Shown one piece after another: positions 1 through 8,929 of a stretch of DNA of 64,000 nucleotides. Under the pieces are notes generated by a model. It searched no databases, was not told where the DNA came from, and saw only the letters and a program-made list of their open reading frames with translations. This DNA is from Bradyrhizobium rifense. GTDB lineage: Bacteria; Pseudomonadota; Alphaproteobacteria; Rhizobiales; Xanthobacteraceae. Each line of letters starts with the position of its first letter. Position 1 is the first letter of the stretch. Where the stretch lies: positions 186,001 through 250,000 of the forward strand of contig NZ_VSSS01000067.1 in NCBI RefSeq assembly GCF_008123425.1, written 5' to 3'. Made by a program: the position numbers and the translations under genes.

Positions 1-1
1 G

Positions 2-1921
2 TCGGTGCGCTGCAATCTGCATTTCTGCTCCGGGCGCGCCGAAGAGCGCCTGTCCTTCGACCTCCAGCGCGAGATCGCGATCCGGCTCGGCTACACCTCG
101 CATCCCGGCATGCAGGACGTCGAGCGCTTCATGAAGCACTACTTCCTGGTCGCCAAGGAAGTCGGCAACCTCACCGCCATCCTCTGCGCCAAGCTCGAGG
201 ACCAGCAGGCCAAGCCCGCACCGGTGCTGAGCCGGATGATGGCGCGGCTTCGCCCCACGCCTGTGAAGCGGCGCGTCCCTGACAGCGACGACTTCATCGT
301 CGACAACAACCGCATCAACGTCGCCGCGCCCGACGTCTTCAAGCACGATCCGGTCAATCTGATCCGCATCTTCCGCCTGGCGCAGAAGAACAACCTCGCC
401 TTCCACCCGGACGCGATGCGCGACGTGACGCGCTCGCTCGGCCTGATCAACGCGCAGATGCGCGAGAATCCCGAGGCCAACCGGCTGTTCATGGAGATCC
501 TGACCTCCGACAACGCCGAGATCGTGCTGCGGCGAATGAACGAGACCGGCGTGCTCGGCCATTTCATCCGCGCCTTCGGCAAGATCGTCTCGATGATGCA
601 GTTCAACATGTATCATCACTACACTGTCGACGAGCATCTGATCCGCTGCGTCGGCTTCCTCCAGGACATCGAGCGCGGCGGCGCCGAGGAATTTGCGGTC
701 GCCAGCGATCTGATGCGCAAGATCCGGCCTGAGCACCGCTCGGTGATCTACATCACGACGCTGCTGCACGACATCGCCAAGGGACGGCCCGAGGATCATT
801 CGATCGCGGGCGCCAAGGTCGCGCGGCGGCTCTGCCCACGGCTCGGCTTCAGCGCAGCCGACACCGAGCTCGTGGCCTGGCTGATCGAGGAGCATCTCAC
901 GATGTCCACCGTCGCGCAGTCGCGCGATCTCTCCGACCGCAAGACCATCGAGAATTTCGCCGCAGTGGTGCAATCGGTCGAGCAGATGAAGCTGCTCACG
1001 ATCCTGACCACCGCCGACATCCGCGGCGTCGGTCCGGGCGTGTGGAACGGTTGGAAGGCGCAGCTGCTGCGCTCGCTTTATTACGAGACCGAACCGGTGC
1101 TGACCGGCGGCTTCTCGGAGGTCGACCGCGGCAAGCGCCTCACGGCCGCCTACGCCGAATTCCGGTACGCCTTCGCCGAATGGCCGGCGGACGAGCTCGA
1201 TGCCTATATCGGCCGGCACTATCCGGCCTATTGGCTCAAGGTCGAGCTGCCGCGCAAGATTCGCCACGCCCGCTTCGTGCGTTCGAGCGAACAGGCCGGC
1301 CACAAGCTCGCGATCAATGTCGGCTTCGACGAGGTGCGCGGCGTCACCGAGCTCACCATCTTCGCCGCCGACCATCCCTGGCTGCTGTCGATCATTGCCG
1401 GCGCCTGTGCTTCCGCCGGCGCCAACATCGTCGACGCCCAAATCTACACCACGACCGACGGCCGCGCGCTGGACACGATCTCGATCTCCCGGGAATACGA
1501 CCGCGACGAGGACGAGGGCCGCCGCGCCACGCGCATCGGCGAGATGATCGAGGACGTGCTGGAAGGCAAGCTGCGCCTGCCCGAAGTGGTGGCGCGGCGC
1601 ACCGTGCGCAGCAAGGCGCGGCCGTTCGTGATCGAGCCGGAAGTGACCATCAACAACCAGTGGTCCGACCGCTACACCGTGATCGAAGTCTCCGGTCTCG
1701 ACCGCCCCGGCCTGCTCTACGAGCTGACCACCGCGATCTCGAAACTCAATCTCAACATCGCCTCGGCCCATGTCGCGACCTTCGGCGAACGCGCCCGCGA
1801 CGTGTTCTACGTCACCGACCTGCTCGGTGCGCAGATCAACGCGCCGACCCGGCAATCCGCGATCAAGAGCGCGCTGACCCATGTCATGGCCGGCGACAAG
1901 GCGGTTCAGCCAGCGGCGTGA
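2..1921 (+). CDS. glnD: [Protein-PII] uridylyltransferase/uridylyl-removing enzyme, 3' part
   Basis: The reading frame is open from the left edge, so the N-terminal nucleotidyltransferase catalytic part lies outside the window; about 639 codons remain of a family usually near 900 residues. Visible are the HD phosphohydrolase region (HHYTVDEH, then LLHDIAKGRPEDHS about 250 residues in) and two C-terminal ACT domains (LTIFAADHPWLLS and VIEVSGLDRPGLLYEL). In the known family the enzyme adds UMP to PII proteins under nitrogen starvation and removes it when glutamine binds the ACT domains. It sits in the cytoplasm at the top of nitrogen control. The order of domains and the two ACT repeats make the assignment firm. 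It ends 7 bases before the convergent methyltransferase gene. Confidence 0.95.
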   Translation, partial: SVRCNLHFCSGRAEERLSFDLQREIAIRLGYTSHPGMQDVERFMKHYFLVAKEVGNLTAILCAKLEDQQAKPAPVLSRMMARLRPTPVKRRVPDSDDFIVDNNRINVAAPDVFKHDPVNLIRIFRLAQKNNLAFHPDAMRDVTRSLGLINAQMRENPEANRLFMEILTSDNAEIVLRRMNETGVLGHFIRAFGKIVSMMQFNMYHHYTVDEHLIRCVGFLQDIERGGAEEFAVASDLMRKIRPEHRSVIYITTLLHDIAKGRPEDHSIAGAKVARRLCPRLGFSAADTELVAWLIEEHLTMSTVAQSRDLSDRKTIENFAAVVQSVEQMKLLTILTTADIRGVGPGVWNGWKAQLLRSLYYETEPVLTGGFSEVDRGKRLTAAYAEFRYAFAEWPADELDAYIGRHYPAYWLKVELPRKIRHARFVRSSEQAGHKLAINVGFDEVRGVTELTIFAADHPWLLSIIAGACASAGANIVDAQIYTTTDGRALDTISISREYDRDEDEGRRATRIGEMIEDVLEGKLRLPEVVARRTVRSKARPFVIEPEVTINNQWSDRYTVIEVSGLDRPGLLYELTTAISKLNLNIASAHVATFGERARDVFYVTDLLGAQINAPTRQSAIKSALTHVMAGDKAVQPAA

Positions 1922-1928
1922 GTAGGGC

Positions 1929-2459
1929 CTAAACCTCCACCCCCTCATGCCGGAGCAGCCAGCGCTTGCGCTCGAGGCCGCCGCCATATTTCACCAGCGA
2001 TCCATCGGCGCCGATCAGCCGATGGCACGGCAACACCACGCTGATCGGGTTGGAGCCGTTGGCGTGGCCGACGGCGCGAATGGCCTTGGGCATCTCGATC
2101 TTTGCGGCGAGTGCGCCATAGCTCATCGTGGTGCCGGCGGGGATTTTTGCCAGCGCAGTCCAGACCTTTTGCTGAAACGGCGTGCCCGCGATGCGCCAGG
2201 CGATCGCTGAAAGCTGTCCGAGATCACCGGCGAAGTAATCCGACAGCGCGGCCTTCATCGCAGCCGGCGCGGAACGCTCGCGCAAATCTACCGCGCCGTA
2301 ATGCAGCCGCAGCAGCTCGCGCATGCGGTGCTCGTAATCGTCCCAGTCGAGCGCGCGCAGCGCACCCTCGGCGTCGGTGACGAGCAGCGCGATCCCGATC
2401 GGCGTTGCCAGGCGATCGAGGCCAAAGCTTTCGGGCGGAGGTGCTGATCGAGCGGCCAT
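1929..2459 (-). CDS. ogt: Methylated-DNA--protein-cysteine S-methyltransferase
   Basis: A 176-residue suicide repair protein that takes the alkyl group from O6-alkylguanine onto its own cysteine. The active-site signature VLPCHRLIG is present (Cys near residue 145), preceded by the helix-turn-helix-like PAGTTMSYGALAAKI and followed by KYGGGLERKRWLL, all in the expected C-terminal half. The ATG at 2459 gives a normal Ogt-like N-terminus; a start 11 codons upstream is possible but adds only a cysteine- and arginine-rich stretch. It is divergent from the membrane protein at 2498, with only 38 bases between starts, so both promoters must overlap. Confidence 0.92.
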   Translation of the reverse strand: MAARSAPPPESFGLDRLATPIGIALLVTDAEGALRALDWDDYEHRMRELLRLHYGAVDLRERSAPAAMKAALSDYFAGDLGQLSAIAWRIAGTPFQQKVWTALAKIPAGTTMSYGALAAKIEMPKAIRAVGHANGSNPISVVLPCHRLIGADGSLVKYGGGLERKRWLLRHEGVEV

Positions 2460-2497
2460 TGCGACACCTTTGCATCGAAACACACGTCGCACTTGCC

Positions 2498-2911
2498 ATG
2501 CCGGCCATGCTAACGTCCACCCGAAAGCTGACGCTTTGGGGGCTCAACTTGATTCTGATCGCCAATATTCTGGTGGCGCTTGTCGCCGCACTGCACGCCT
2601 ACTTCCTGATCCTGGAGATGTTCCTCTGGGACAAGCCGCAGGGCCTGAAGGTCTTCCGCAATACGCCCGAAAAGGCCGAGATCACGAAGGTGCTGGCCGC
2701 CAACCAGGGCCTCTATAACGGCTTCCTCGTCGCCGGCCTGATCTGGGGTCTGATACACGGCAACCCGGCCTTCGCGTTCCAGATCAAGGTGTTCTTTCTG
2801 CTCTGCGTGATCGTCGCGGGCGCCTATGGCGCGGCGACCGTCAGCACGCGTATCCTGATCGTGCAGGCGCTGCCGGCGGCAATCGCACTGGTCGCTTTGT
2901 TCCTAGCCTAA
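2498..2911 (+). CDS. DUF1304-type small membrane protein
   Basis: A 137-residue integral membrane protein with four hydrophobic stretches: a long first segment (LILIANILVALVAALHAYF), LYNGFLVAGLIWGLI, IKVFFLLCVIVAGAYGAA, and the C-terminal LPAAIALVALFLA. The motif LEMFLW with a following NQGLYNGFLVAGL matches my recollection of the DUF1304 family, whose function is not known. The ATG at 2498 (or 2507) was chosen because everything upstream is charged and runs into the divergent ogt promoter. No neighbour gives a functional hint. Confidence 0.8.
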   Translation: MPAMLTSTRKLTLWGLNLILIANILVALVAALHAYFLILEMFLWDKPQGLKVFRNTPEKAEITKVLAANQGLYNGFLVAGLIWGLIHGNPAFAFQIKVFFLLCVIVAGAYGAATVSTRILIVQALPAAIALVALFLA

Positions 2912-3059
2912 GACCTTCGCCTGAGACGCTACGGCGCAGCGCCGCGATCCTTGCGCGGCCCCTCGCCTTCCTCCACACTCTTCGGCAGCGATGGCGACCG
3001 TTGCAACCAACGGGAAAAGACCGTCAGCCGGAAAATTCCGTCAGGAGGAACAACCCAAC

Positions 3060-4286
3060 ATGAGCAATCGCAGAGCCTTCATAGCTGCCACGGCGGCGCT
3101 CGCCTTCGCGTTCTCCGCCAACCAAGCCCTCGCCCAGAAGAAATACGACACCGGTGCGAGCGACACCGAGATCAAGATCGGCCAGACCGTGCCGTTCTCC
3201 GGCGCCTATTCCGTCTACGCCAATATCGGCAAGACCCAGGCGGCCTACTTCAAGATGGTCAACGATCAGGGCGGCATCAACGGCCGCAAGATCAACCTGA
3301 TCCAGTATGACGACGCCTATTCGCCGCCGAAGACCGTCGAGCAGATCCGCAAGCTCGTCGAAGGCGACGAAGTGCTCTTCACCTTCCAGATCATCGGCAC
3401 CGCGGCAAACGCCGCCGTGCAGAAATATCTCAACGGCAAGAAGATCCCGCAGCTCCTCGCCTCGACTGGCGCTGCGCGCTTCAACGATCCGCAGAACTAT
3501 CCCTGGACCATTGCCTACAATCCCAACTACATCTCCGAGGGACGCATCTACGCCAAGTACATTCTCAAGGAGCATCCGAACGCCAAGATCGGCGTGCTCT
3601 ACCAGAATGACGACATGGGCCGAGACTATCTTGCCGGCCTGAAGAGCGGTCTCGGTGACAAGGCCGCCAGCATGATCGTCGGCGAGGTGTCCTACGAGGT
3701 GACCGATCCGACGGTGGACTCCCAGGTGGTGAAGCTGAAATCGATGGGGGCCGACCTGTTCTATGACGCGTCGACGCCGAAATTCGCCGCGCAGGCGATC
3801 AAGAAGCTGGCCGACCTCGGCTGGATGCCAGTGCATATCGTCGACATCAATGCGAGTCCGATCTCGGCGACGCTCAAGCCGGCCGGCCTCGATATCTCCA
3901 AAGGCATCATCTCGACCCAATATGGCAAGGAGCCAGGTGATCCGCAGTGGAAGGACGATCCGGGCGTGAAGGCCTTCTTCGCCTTCATGGACAAGTATTT
4001 CCCCGATGGTGACAAGCTCAACACCGTCAACACCTACGCCTATTCGGTGGCGGAGCTGCTGGTCCAGGTGCTGAAGCAATGCGGCGACGACCTCTCGCGC
4101 GAGAACATCATGAAGCAGGTCGCCAACATCAAGGACTTCACCCCGAGCTTCGCACTGCCCGGCATCAAGATCAACACCGGGCCGAACGACTACCGCGTCA
4201 ACAAGCAGATGCAGATGATGAAGTTCAACGGCGAGCGCTGGGAGCTGTTCGGACCGATCATCGAGGACTCCGGCCCGGCGGGCTAG
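3060..4286 (+). CDS. ABC transporter substrate-binding protein, branched-chain amino-acid type (copy 1)
   Basis: A 408-residue periplasmic binding protein of the Leu/Ile/Val receptor fold (Peripla_BP_6 type). The start at 3060 is set by AGGAGG at 3043-3048 and by a clean Sec signal peptide (MSNRRAF, hydrophobic core, cleavage after ANQALA). The mature chain opens KKYDTGASDTEIKIGQT, as is typical for LivK-like receptors. It is followed by an 11-bp perfect hairpin and then by a second copy of the same gene. No permease or ATPase gene is adjacent, so it must serve a transporter encoded elsewhere or the liv operon at 32-37 kb. The ligand cannot be read from sequence; amino acids, amides and aromatic acids are all known for this family. 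Confidence 0.9.
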   Translation: MSNRRAFIAATAALAFAFSANQALAQKKYDTGASDTEIKIGQTVPFSGAYSVYANIGKTQAAYFKMVNDQGGINGRKINLIQYDDAYSPPKTVEQIRKLVEGDEVLFTFQIIGTAANAAVQKYLNGKKIPQLLASTGAARFNDPQNYPWTIAYNPNYISEGRIYAKYILKEHPNAKIGVLYQNDDMGRDYLAGLKSGLGDKAASMIVGEVSYEVTDPTVDSQVVKLKSMGADLFYDASTPKFAAQAIKKLADLGWMPVHIVDINASPISATLKPAGLDISKGIISTQYGKEPGDPQWKDDPGVKAFFAFMDKYFPDGDKLNTVNTYAYSVAELLVQVLKQCGDDLSRENIMKQVANIKDFTPSFALPGIKINTGPNDYRVNKQMQMMKFNGERWELFGPIIEDSGPAG

Positions 4287-4293
4287 CAATTGT

Positions 4294-4321
4294 GTAGGGT
4301 GGGTCATGTAACCCACCCTAC
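4294..4321. terminator. Perfect 11-bp hairpin between the two binding-protein genes
   Basis: GTAGGGTGGGT at 4294-4304 and its exact complement at 4311-4321 enclose a 6-base loop. It starts 8 bases after the stop codon of copy 1. There is no T-run, so it may be an RNA-stabilising stem-loop rather than an intrinsic terminator. The same GTAGGGTGGG core forms the outer arms of the palindrome at 27635-27734, so it belongs to a dispersed repeat family. Confidence 0.6.
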
Positions 4322-4446
4322 GAACGGCCAGCACCTCCCCGCCTTGCCTTGCAACAACCACTCCGCCACACTCGCCCTCAGCGATGGCGCCGGACGCGCA
4401 GTGCGTCCGGCAGACCATCTGCAATAACAAACTGAGGAAATTGCGA

Positions 4447-5673
4447 ATGAGGAATGGAATTCTGCATCTGGCCGCGGCAACGGCGCTGACCCTGGCGCTG
4501 TCGATCTCTGCGGCCAATGCCCAGAAGAAATATGATCCGGGCGCCAGCGACACCGAGATCAAGGTCGGACAGACCATGCCGTTTTCGGGACCGGCGTCGG
4601 CCTATTCGTCGATCGGCAAGACGCAGGCCGCCTATTTCAAGATGATCAACGACCAGGGCGGCATCAATGGCCGCAAGATCAATCTGATCCAGTACGACGA
4701 CGCCTATTCGCCGCCGAAAGCCGTGGAGCAGATCCGCAAGCTCGTCGAGAGCGACGAGGTGCTGCTGACCTTCCAGATCATCGGCACGCCCGTGAACGCG
4801 GCCGTCCAGAAATATCTCAATTCCAAGAAAGTGCCGCAGCTGTTCGCGGCCACCGGCGCCTCGCGGTTCACCGACCCGAAGAACTTCCCGTGGACCATGG
4901 GATACAATCCGAATTACTTCGTCGAGGGCCGCATCTACGGCCAGTACATTCTGAAGGAGCATCCGAACGCGAAGATCGGCGTGCTCTATCAGAATGACGA
5001 CCTCGGCAAGGACTATCTGAACGGCATCAAGGCCGGCCTCGGCGACAAGGCCGCCAAGATGATCGTGACCGAAGCGTCCTACGAAGTCTCCGATCCCACA
5101 GTCGATTCGCAGATCCTCAAGATCAAGGATGCCGGTGCAGACCTGTTCTTCAGCGCGACGACGCCGAAGCAGGCCGCGCAGGCGATCAAGAAGATCGCCG
5201 AGATGGGCTGGCATCCGGTCCAGATCGTCGACATCAACGCCACCTCGGTCGGCGCGGTGCTGAAGCCCGCGGGCCTCGATGCCGCCAAGGACCTGATCAG
5301 CGTCAACTACGGCAAGGAGCCGCTGGATCCGACCTGGAAGGACGATGCCGGTCTGAAGAGGTATTTCGACTTCATGGCCAAGTACTATCCGGATGGCGAC
5401 AAGGATTCGAACTTCAACACCTATGGTTATGGCACCGCCCAGCTCCTGGTCCATGTCCTGAAGCAGTGTGGCGACGACCTGACGCGGGAGAACGTCATGA
5501 AGCAGGCGGCTTCGCTGAAGGACGTTGCGAGCGACGTCGCGCTGCCCGGCATCAAGGCCAACACCTCCGCGGCCGACTACCGCGTCAACAAGCAGCTTCA
5601 GATGATGAAGTTCAACGGCGAGCGCTGGGAGTTGTTCGGCCCGATCCTGGAGGATGCGGGTCCGGCGGGTTAG
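4447..5673 (+). CDS. ABC transporter substrate-binding protein, branched-chain amino-acid type (copy 2)
   Basis: A second 408-residue periplasmic receptor, aligning without gaps to the preceding gene and identical at well over two thirds of positions by eye (for example QAAYFKM.NDQGGINGRKIN and the shared C-terminus MMKFNGERWELFGPI.ED.GPAG). Start at 4447 is supported by GAGGA at 4434-4438 and a signal peptide ending ISAANA before QKKYD. The pair is therefore a tandem duplication in which both copies stayed intact. Differences cluster in the loops that usually line the cleft, so the two may bind different ligands. The upstream gap of 160 bases leaves room for its own promoter. Confidence 0.9.
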   Translation: MRNGILHLAAATALTLALSISAANAQKKYDPGASDTEIKVGQTMPFSGPASAYSSIGKTQAAYFKMINDQGGINGRKINLIQYDDAYSPPKAVEQIRKLVESDEVLLTFQIIGTPVNAAVQKYLNSKKVPQLFAATGASRFTDPKNFPWTMGYNPNYFVEGRIYGQYILKEHPNAKIGVLYQNDDLGKDYLNGIKAGLGDKAAKMIVTEASYEVSDPTVDSQILKIKDAGADLFFSATTPKQAAQAIKKIAEMGWHPVQIVDINATSVGAVLKPAGLDAAKDLISVNYGKEPLDPTWKDDAGLKRYFDFMAKYYPDGDKDSNFNTYGYGTAQLLVHVLKQCGDDLTRENVMKQAASLKDVASDVALPGIKANTSAADYRVNKQLQMMKFNGERWELFGPILEDAGPAG

Positions 5674-5698
5674 ACGCTGCTTGAATTCTGGAATGCGA

Positions 5699-5720
5699 TC
5701 GGCGGCCTCTGGGCCGCCGA
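5699..5720 (+). terminator. Stem-loop after the second binding-protein gene
   Basis: TCGGCGGCC (5699-5707) pairs with GGCCGCCGA (5712-5720) across a 4-base loop, followed by CTTCTTTGAGCTT. The position 26 bases after the stop codon and the T-rich tail fit a rho-independent terminator, though the T-run is imperfect. Confidence 0.6.
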
Positions 5721-5748
5721 CTTCTTTGAGCTTGATCTAATACATCAC

Positions 5749-5874
5749 CATCACCCTGAGGTGGCCGCCGCCTTCGGCGGCCCTCGAAGGGCGACGGCCC
5801 GACTGGTCGCCGCGCGGAAGCATCCGGGCCCTGCATCCTTCGAGGCTCGCAAGGGCTCGCACCTCAGGATGACG
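5749..5874. repeat. Long intergenic palindrome, CCTGAGGTG/CACCTCAGG family
   Basis: The outer arms CATCACCCTGAGGTG (5749-5763) and CACCTCAGGATGACG (5860-5874) are near-perfect inverted copies, with an inner pair CCTCGAAGG and CCTTCGAGG. The same arrangement recurs at 15205-15336 and 31750-31883. It lies between convergent genes (binding protein copy 2 and the DUF1330 protein) and is likely transcribed into a long hairpin from either side. Confidence 0.75.
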
Positions 5875-5902
5875 GGGCAGAGATCATCGCTTCGAGTAGC
5901 GT

Positions 5903-6328
5903 CTACGTTGGTATCTCCCCAAAGTTCTTCCCCACCGGCAGCACCGCGTGCCGGATCAACCGCGAGTCCTCCACCCCCGCCTGGCGGTGCTTGACCGCCT
6001 CGCGATAGACGGGGTCGCGGATCATCTCGACGAAGGCGGCGACGCTGGGGTATTCGGCGATGAAGCAATGATCCCAGCGCTCCTCTTGCGGACCGATCAG
6101 CATCAGCTCGAACCTGCCCTGCCAGACGATGCGGCCGCCGAGGCGTTCGAACACCGGGCCGCTTTCGCGACCATAGGCCGCATAGGCTTCCGCGCCGGAC
6201 GCTTTCCGTCCGTCGGGATACGCCGCCTCTTTGCGCAGCCGCACCAGGTTGAGCATGTGGATCGGGCCGGGACGGTCGTTGTCCCGGAATTGCGCGAAGA
6301 TGTCCTTGGTCGGATCGATGTGGCCCAT
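5903..6328 (-). CDS. DUF1330-type protein
   Basis: A 141-residue cytoplasmic protein of the dimeric alpha/beta-barrel type. HMLNLVRLRKEA near the start and YPSVAAFVEMIRDPVYREAVKHRQAGVEDSRLI near the end match the DUF1330 pattern as I know it. In these proteins a ferredoxin-like fold dimerises, and the biochemical role is undefined. The start is supported by an AGAGGGAA ribosome binding site about eight bases upstream on the minus strand. It stands alone between the palindrome at 5749 and the divergent penicillin-binding protein gene. Confidence 0.78.
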   Translation of the reverse strand: MGHIDPTKDIFAQFRDNDRPGPIHMLNLVRLRKEAAYPDGRKASGAEAYAAYGRESGPVFERLGGRIVWQGRFELMLIGPQEERWDHCFIAEYPSVAAFVEMIRDPVYREAVKHRQAGVEDSRLIRHAVLPVGKNFGEIPT

Positions 6329-6479
6329 GCGCGGGGTTCCCTCTTCTTTATGGCCGCGATCCTAGCCCTGCCGCGGAATGAGCGGAACTGCGACCTGGGA
6401 ATGCCGCACCTCCTAATCACGCGTTAACGTCGGGGTAACCGGGCCTTAAACCCCGACCGCTAGCGTGCGGCGGGGCGGG

Positions 6480-8729
6480 ATGACCGGGCGTTTGCGTATG
6501 GGGTCGGGAAAGAAAAAGGGTGGGCGGAAGGAGCCGTTGTTCGGCTTGCCCGCGGCGCTCGCCGATCTGCGCCTGACGGCGGCCGACCGCATTCCCGGCG
6601 GCGGCGACGACAAGCCGAAGAAATCCGCCGGCAAGCGCAAAGCCGAACCATCCGACGACGAGCCGCCGCGCGAGCGGAAGGCGCAGGCCAAAAGCAGCGG
6701 CGCCAAGCGCCGGTCTAAATCGTCCTTCAGCGCCGGCCTCGGCCGCCTCGTCTATTGGGGCGCCGTGTTGAGCCTGTGGGGTGTGATCGCCGTGATCGGC
6801 GTCGTGATCTGGGTTGGCGCCCATCTGCCGCCGATCCAGTCGCTGGAGATTCCCAAGCGACCGCCGACGATCCAGATCGTCGGCATGGACGGCAGCCTGC
6901 TGGCGCAGCGCGGCGAGATGGCCGGCGCCAACGTGTCGCTGAAGGACCTGCCTCCTTTTCTGCCCAAGGCCTTCATCGCCATCGAAGACCGCCGCTTCTA
7001 TTCGCATTTCGGCATCGACCCCATCGGCATCCTGCGCGCGCTCGTCACCAACGTGCTTCATCGCGGCGTATCGCAGGGCGGCTCGACGCTGACGCAGCAG
7101 CTCGCCAAAAACCTGTTCCTGACCCAGGAACGCACCATGGCGCGCAAGCTGCAGGAGGCGGAGCTCGCGATCTGGCTCGAGCGCAAGCATTCCAAGAACG
7201 AGATCCTGGAGCTCTATCTCAACCGCGTCTATTTCGGCTCCGGCGCCTACGGCGTCGAAGCCGCCGCGCAAAAATATTTCGGCAAGCCGGCGAAGAGCGT
7301 GAACGTGGCGGAAGCCGCGATGCTGGCCGGCCTGGTCAAATCGCCGTCGCGGCTGGCGCCGAACCGCAATCCCGAAGGCGCGGAAGCGCGCGCGAAAATC
7401 GTGCTCGCGGCGATGGCGGATGCAAATTTCATCACCGAGGCGCAGGCCCAGGCTTCGATTGGCCACCCCTCCTACAATGTGAAGCCGGTCGGCGCCGGCA
7501 CCGTGAACTACGTCGCCGACTGGATCGGCGAGGTGCTGGACGATCTCGTCGGCCAGATCGACGACAGCATCAAGGTCGAGACCACGATCGATCCGAAACT
7601 CCAGGCCGTGGCGGAGACCGCCGTCATCGATGAGCTCGCGGCCAAGAGCGTGAAGTTCAATGTCAGCCAGGGCGCGCTGGTGGCGATGACGCCCGACGGC
7701 GCGGTGCGCGCCATGGTGGGCGGCCGGAACTACTCCGACAGCCAGTACAACCGCGCGGTCACCGCGAAGCGCCAGCCGGGCTCGTCGTTCAAGCCGTTCG
7801 TCTATCTGACGGCGATGGAGCAGGGCCTGACGCCCGATACCGTTCGCCAGGACGCGCCGATCGAGGTCAAGGGCTGGAAGCCCGAGAACTACACCCATGA
7901 ATATTTCGGCGCGGTGACGCTGACGCAGGCGCTGGCGATGTCGCTCAACAGCGTCGCCATCCGTCTCGGCCTCGAGGTCGGGCCGAAGAACGTGGTGCGC
8001 ACCGCGCACCGGCTCGGCATCTCCTCGAAGCTCGAGCCCAACGCCTCGATCGCGCTGGGCACGTCCGAAGTGTCCGTCGTCGAACTCGTCGGCGCCTATG
8101 CACCGTTCGCCAATGGCGGCTTTGCCGCCGCGCCGCATGTGGTGACGCGGATCAAAACGCTCGACGGCAAGCTGCTCTACATGCGCCAGCCCGACGAGCA
8201 CAACCAGGTGATCGAGCCGCGCTATGTCGGCATGATGAACACGATGATGCGGGAGACGCTGATCTCAGGCACCGCCAAGAAGGCCGAGATCCCCGGCTGG
8301 CAGGCGGCCGGCAAGACCGGCACCAGCCAGGATTATCGCGACGCCTGGTTCATCGGCTACACGTCGAACCTCGTCACCGGCGTCTGGCTCGGCAATGACG
8401 ACAACTCGCCGACCAAGAAGGCGACCGGCGGCGGGCTGCCGGTGGAAGTCTGGACCCGCTTCATGCGCACCGCGCACGAGGGCGTGCAGGTGGCCGCCCT
8501 GCCGAACCTGCAAAACAATTGGGGGCCGGCGAACCTCGTGCAGATCTCATCGCAGGTGTCGCCGCCGACACAAGCGGCGGCGCCAGGAGCTGGACTTGGA
8601 CCCGCACCGGCGCCGGTCAGCAATGGCGGCTATCGCGCCCCGCCGCCGACGCGCGCCAATGTGCGGCCGGAAGCAGCCGCGGGGCTTGATGGCTGGCTGA
8701 TGGACCGGCTGTTTGGCGGAAATCGGTAG
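6480..8729 (+). CDS. Penicillin-binding protein 1A (bifunctional transglycosylase/transpeptidase)
   Basis: About 749 residues. After a lysine-, arginine- and proline-rich cytoplasmic tail of some 85 residues comes one membrane anchor (VIAVIGVVIWVGAHL). Next is the GT51 glycosyltransferase domain with its catalytic IEDRRFYSHFG and the STLTQQLAKNLFL block. The transpeptidase domain follows, with the active serine in GSSFKPFVY, the SLN motif (MSLNSVAIR) and KTGTSQ. It polymerises and cross-links peptidoglycan from the periplasmic face. The ATG at 6480 is my choice; a GTG five codons upstream and an ATG six codons downstream are alternatives. The C-terminus is proline- and alanine-rich. A good terminator follows directly. 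Confidence 0.93.
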   Translation: MTGRLRMGSGKKKGGRKEPLFGLPAALADLRLTAADRIPGGGDDKPKKSAGKRKAEPSDDEPPRERKAQAKSSGAKRRSKSSFSAGLGRLVYWGAVLSLWGVIAVIGVVIWVGAHLPPIQSLEIPKRPPTIQIVGMDGSLLAQRGEMAGANVSLKDLPPFLPKAFIAIEDRRFYSHFGIDPIGILRALVTNVLHRGVSQGGSTLTQQLAKNLFLTQERTMARKLQEAELAIWLERKHSKNEILELYLNRVYFGSGAYGVEAAAQKYFGKPAKSVNVAEAAMLAGLVKSPSRLAPNRNPEGAEARAKIVLAAMADANFITEAQAQASIGHPSYNVKPVGAGTVNYVADWIGEVLDDLVGQIDDSIKVETTIDPKLQAVAETAVIDELAAKSVKFNVSQGALVAMTPDGAVRAMVGGRNYSDSQYNRAVTAKRQPGSSFKPFVYLTAMEQGLTPDTVRQDAPIEVKGWKPENYTHEYFGAVTLTQALAMSLNSVAIRLGLEVGPKNVVRTAHRLGISSKLEPNASIALGTSEVSVVELVGAYAPFANGGFAAAPHVVTRIKTLDGKLLYMRQPDEHNQVIEPRYVGMMNTMMRETLISGTAKKAEIPGWQAAGKTGTSQDYRDAWFIGYTSNLVTGVWLGNDDNSPTKKATGGGLPVEVWTRFMRTAHEGVQVAALPNLQNNWGPANLVQISSQVSPPTQAAAPGAGLGPAPAPVSNGGYRAPPPTRANVRPEAAAGLDGWLMDRLFGGNR

Positions 8730-8736
8730 CTGCGAG

Positions 8737-8757
8737 CTGAGGCCTTGGAGGCCTCAG
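8737..8757 (+). terminator. Terminator of the penicillin-binding protein gene
   Basis: CTGAGGCC (8737-8744) and GGCCTCAG (8750-8757) form a perfect 8-bp stem with a TTGGA loop, 8 bases after the stop codon. The tail is AATAAAAAT, which is A-rich rather than T-rich, so termination might be stronger on the opposite strand. Confidence 0.6.
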
Positions 8758-8859
8758 AATAAAAATCGCGAAAACAACCCCATGCACAGTAGCCGGCGTG
8801 TTGCGGCGTGATGCACGGTGGATTGGTCGAAGGCCTTGATGCGACGGCGCAAAAACGCG

Positions 8860-8900
8860 ATCGCCCGCTCCAGTGCGCAAGTGCGCACAAGGCGGGCGAT
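8860..8900. repeat. Intergenic hairpin ending in GCGGGCGATGACACC
   Basis: ATCGCCCGC (8860-8868) pairs with GCGGGCGAT (8892-8900), and inside it GTGCGCA faces TGCGCAC. The tail GGGCGATGACACC is shared with the hairpin near 59050, marking another dispersed repeat family. It lies between the ends of the convergent penicillin-binding protein and metallopeptidase genes. Confidence 0.6.
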
Positions 8901-8929
8901 GACACCTTCCAAGACGCTAGCTGCGCGCC

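Noticed and set aside
1042..1932. Arginine-rich plus-strand frame inside glnD
   Set aside because: It is a +1 shadow of the ACT-domain part of glnD with no recognisable domain.
6417..8201. 594-codon minus-strand frame
   Set aside because: Antisense to penicillin-binding protein 1A, whose three transpeptidase motifs are intact; no conserved domain on the minus strand.
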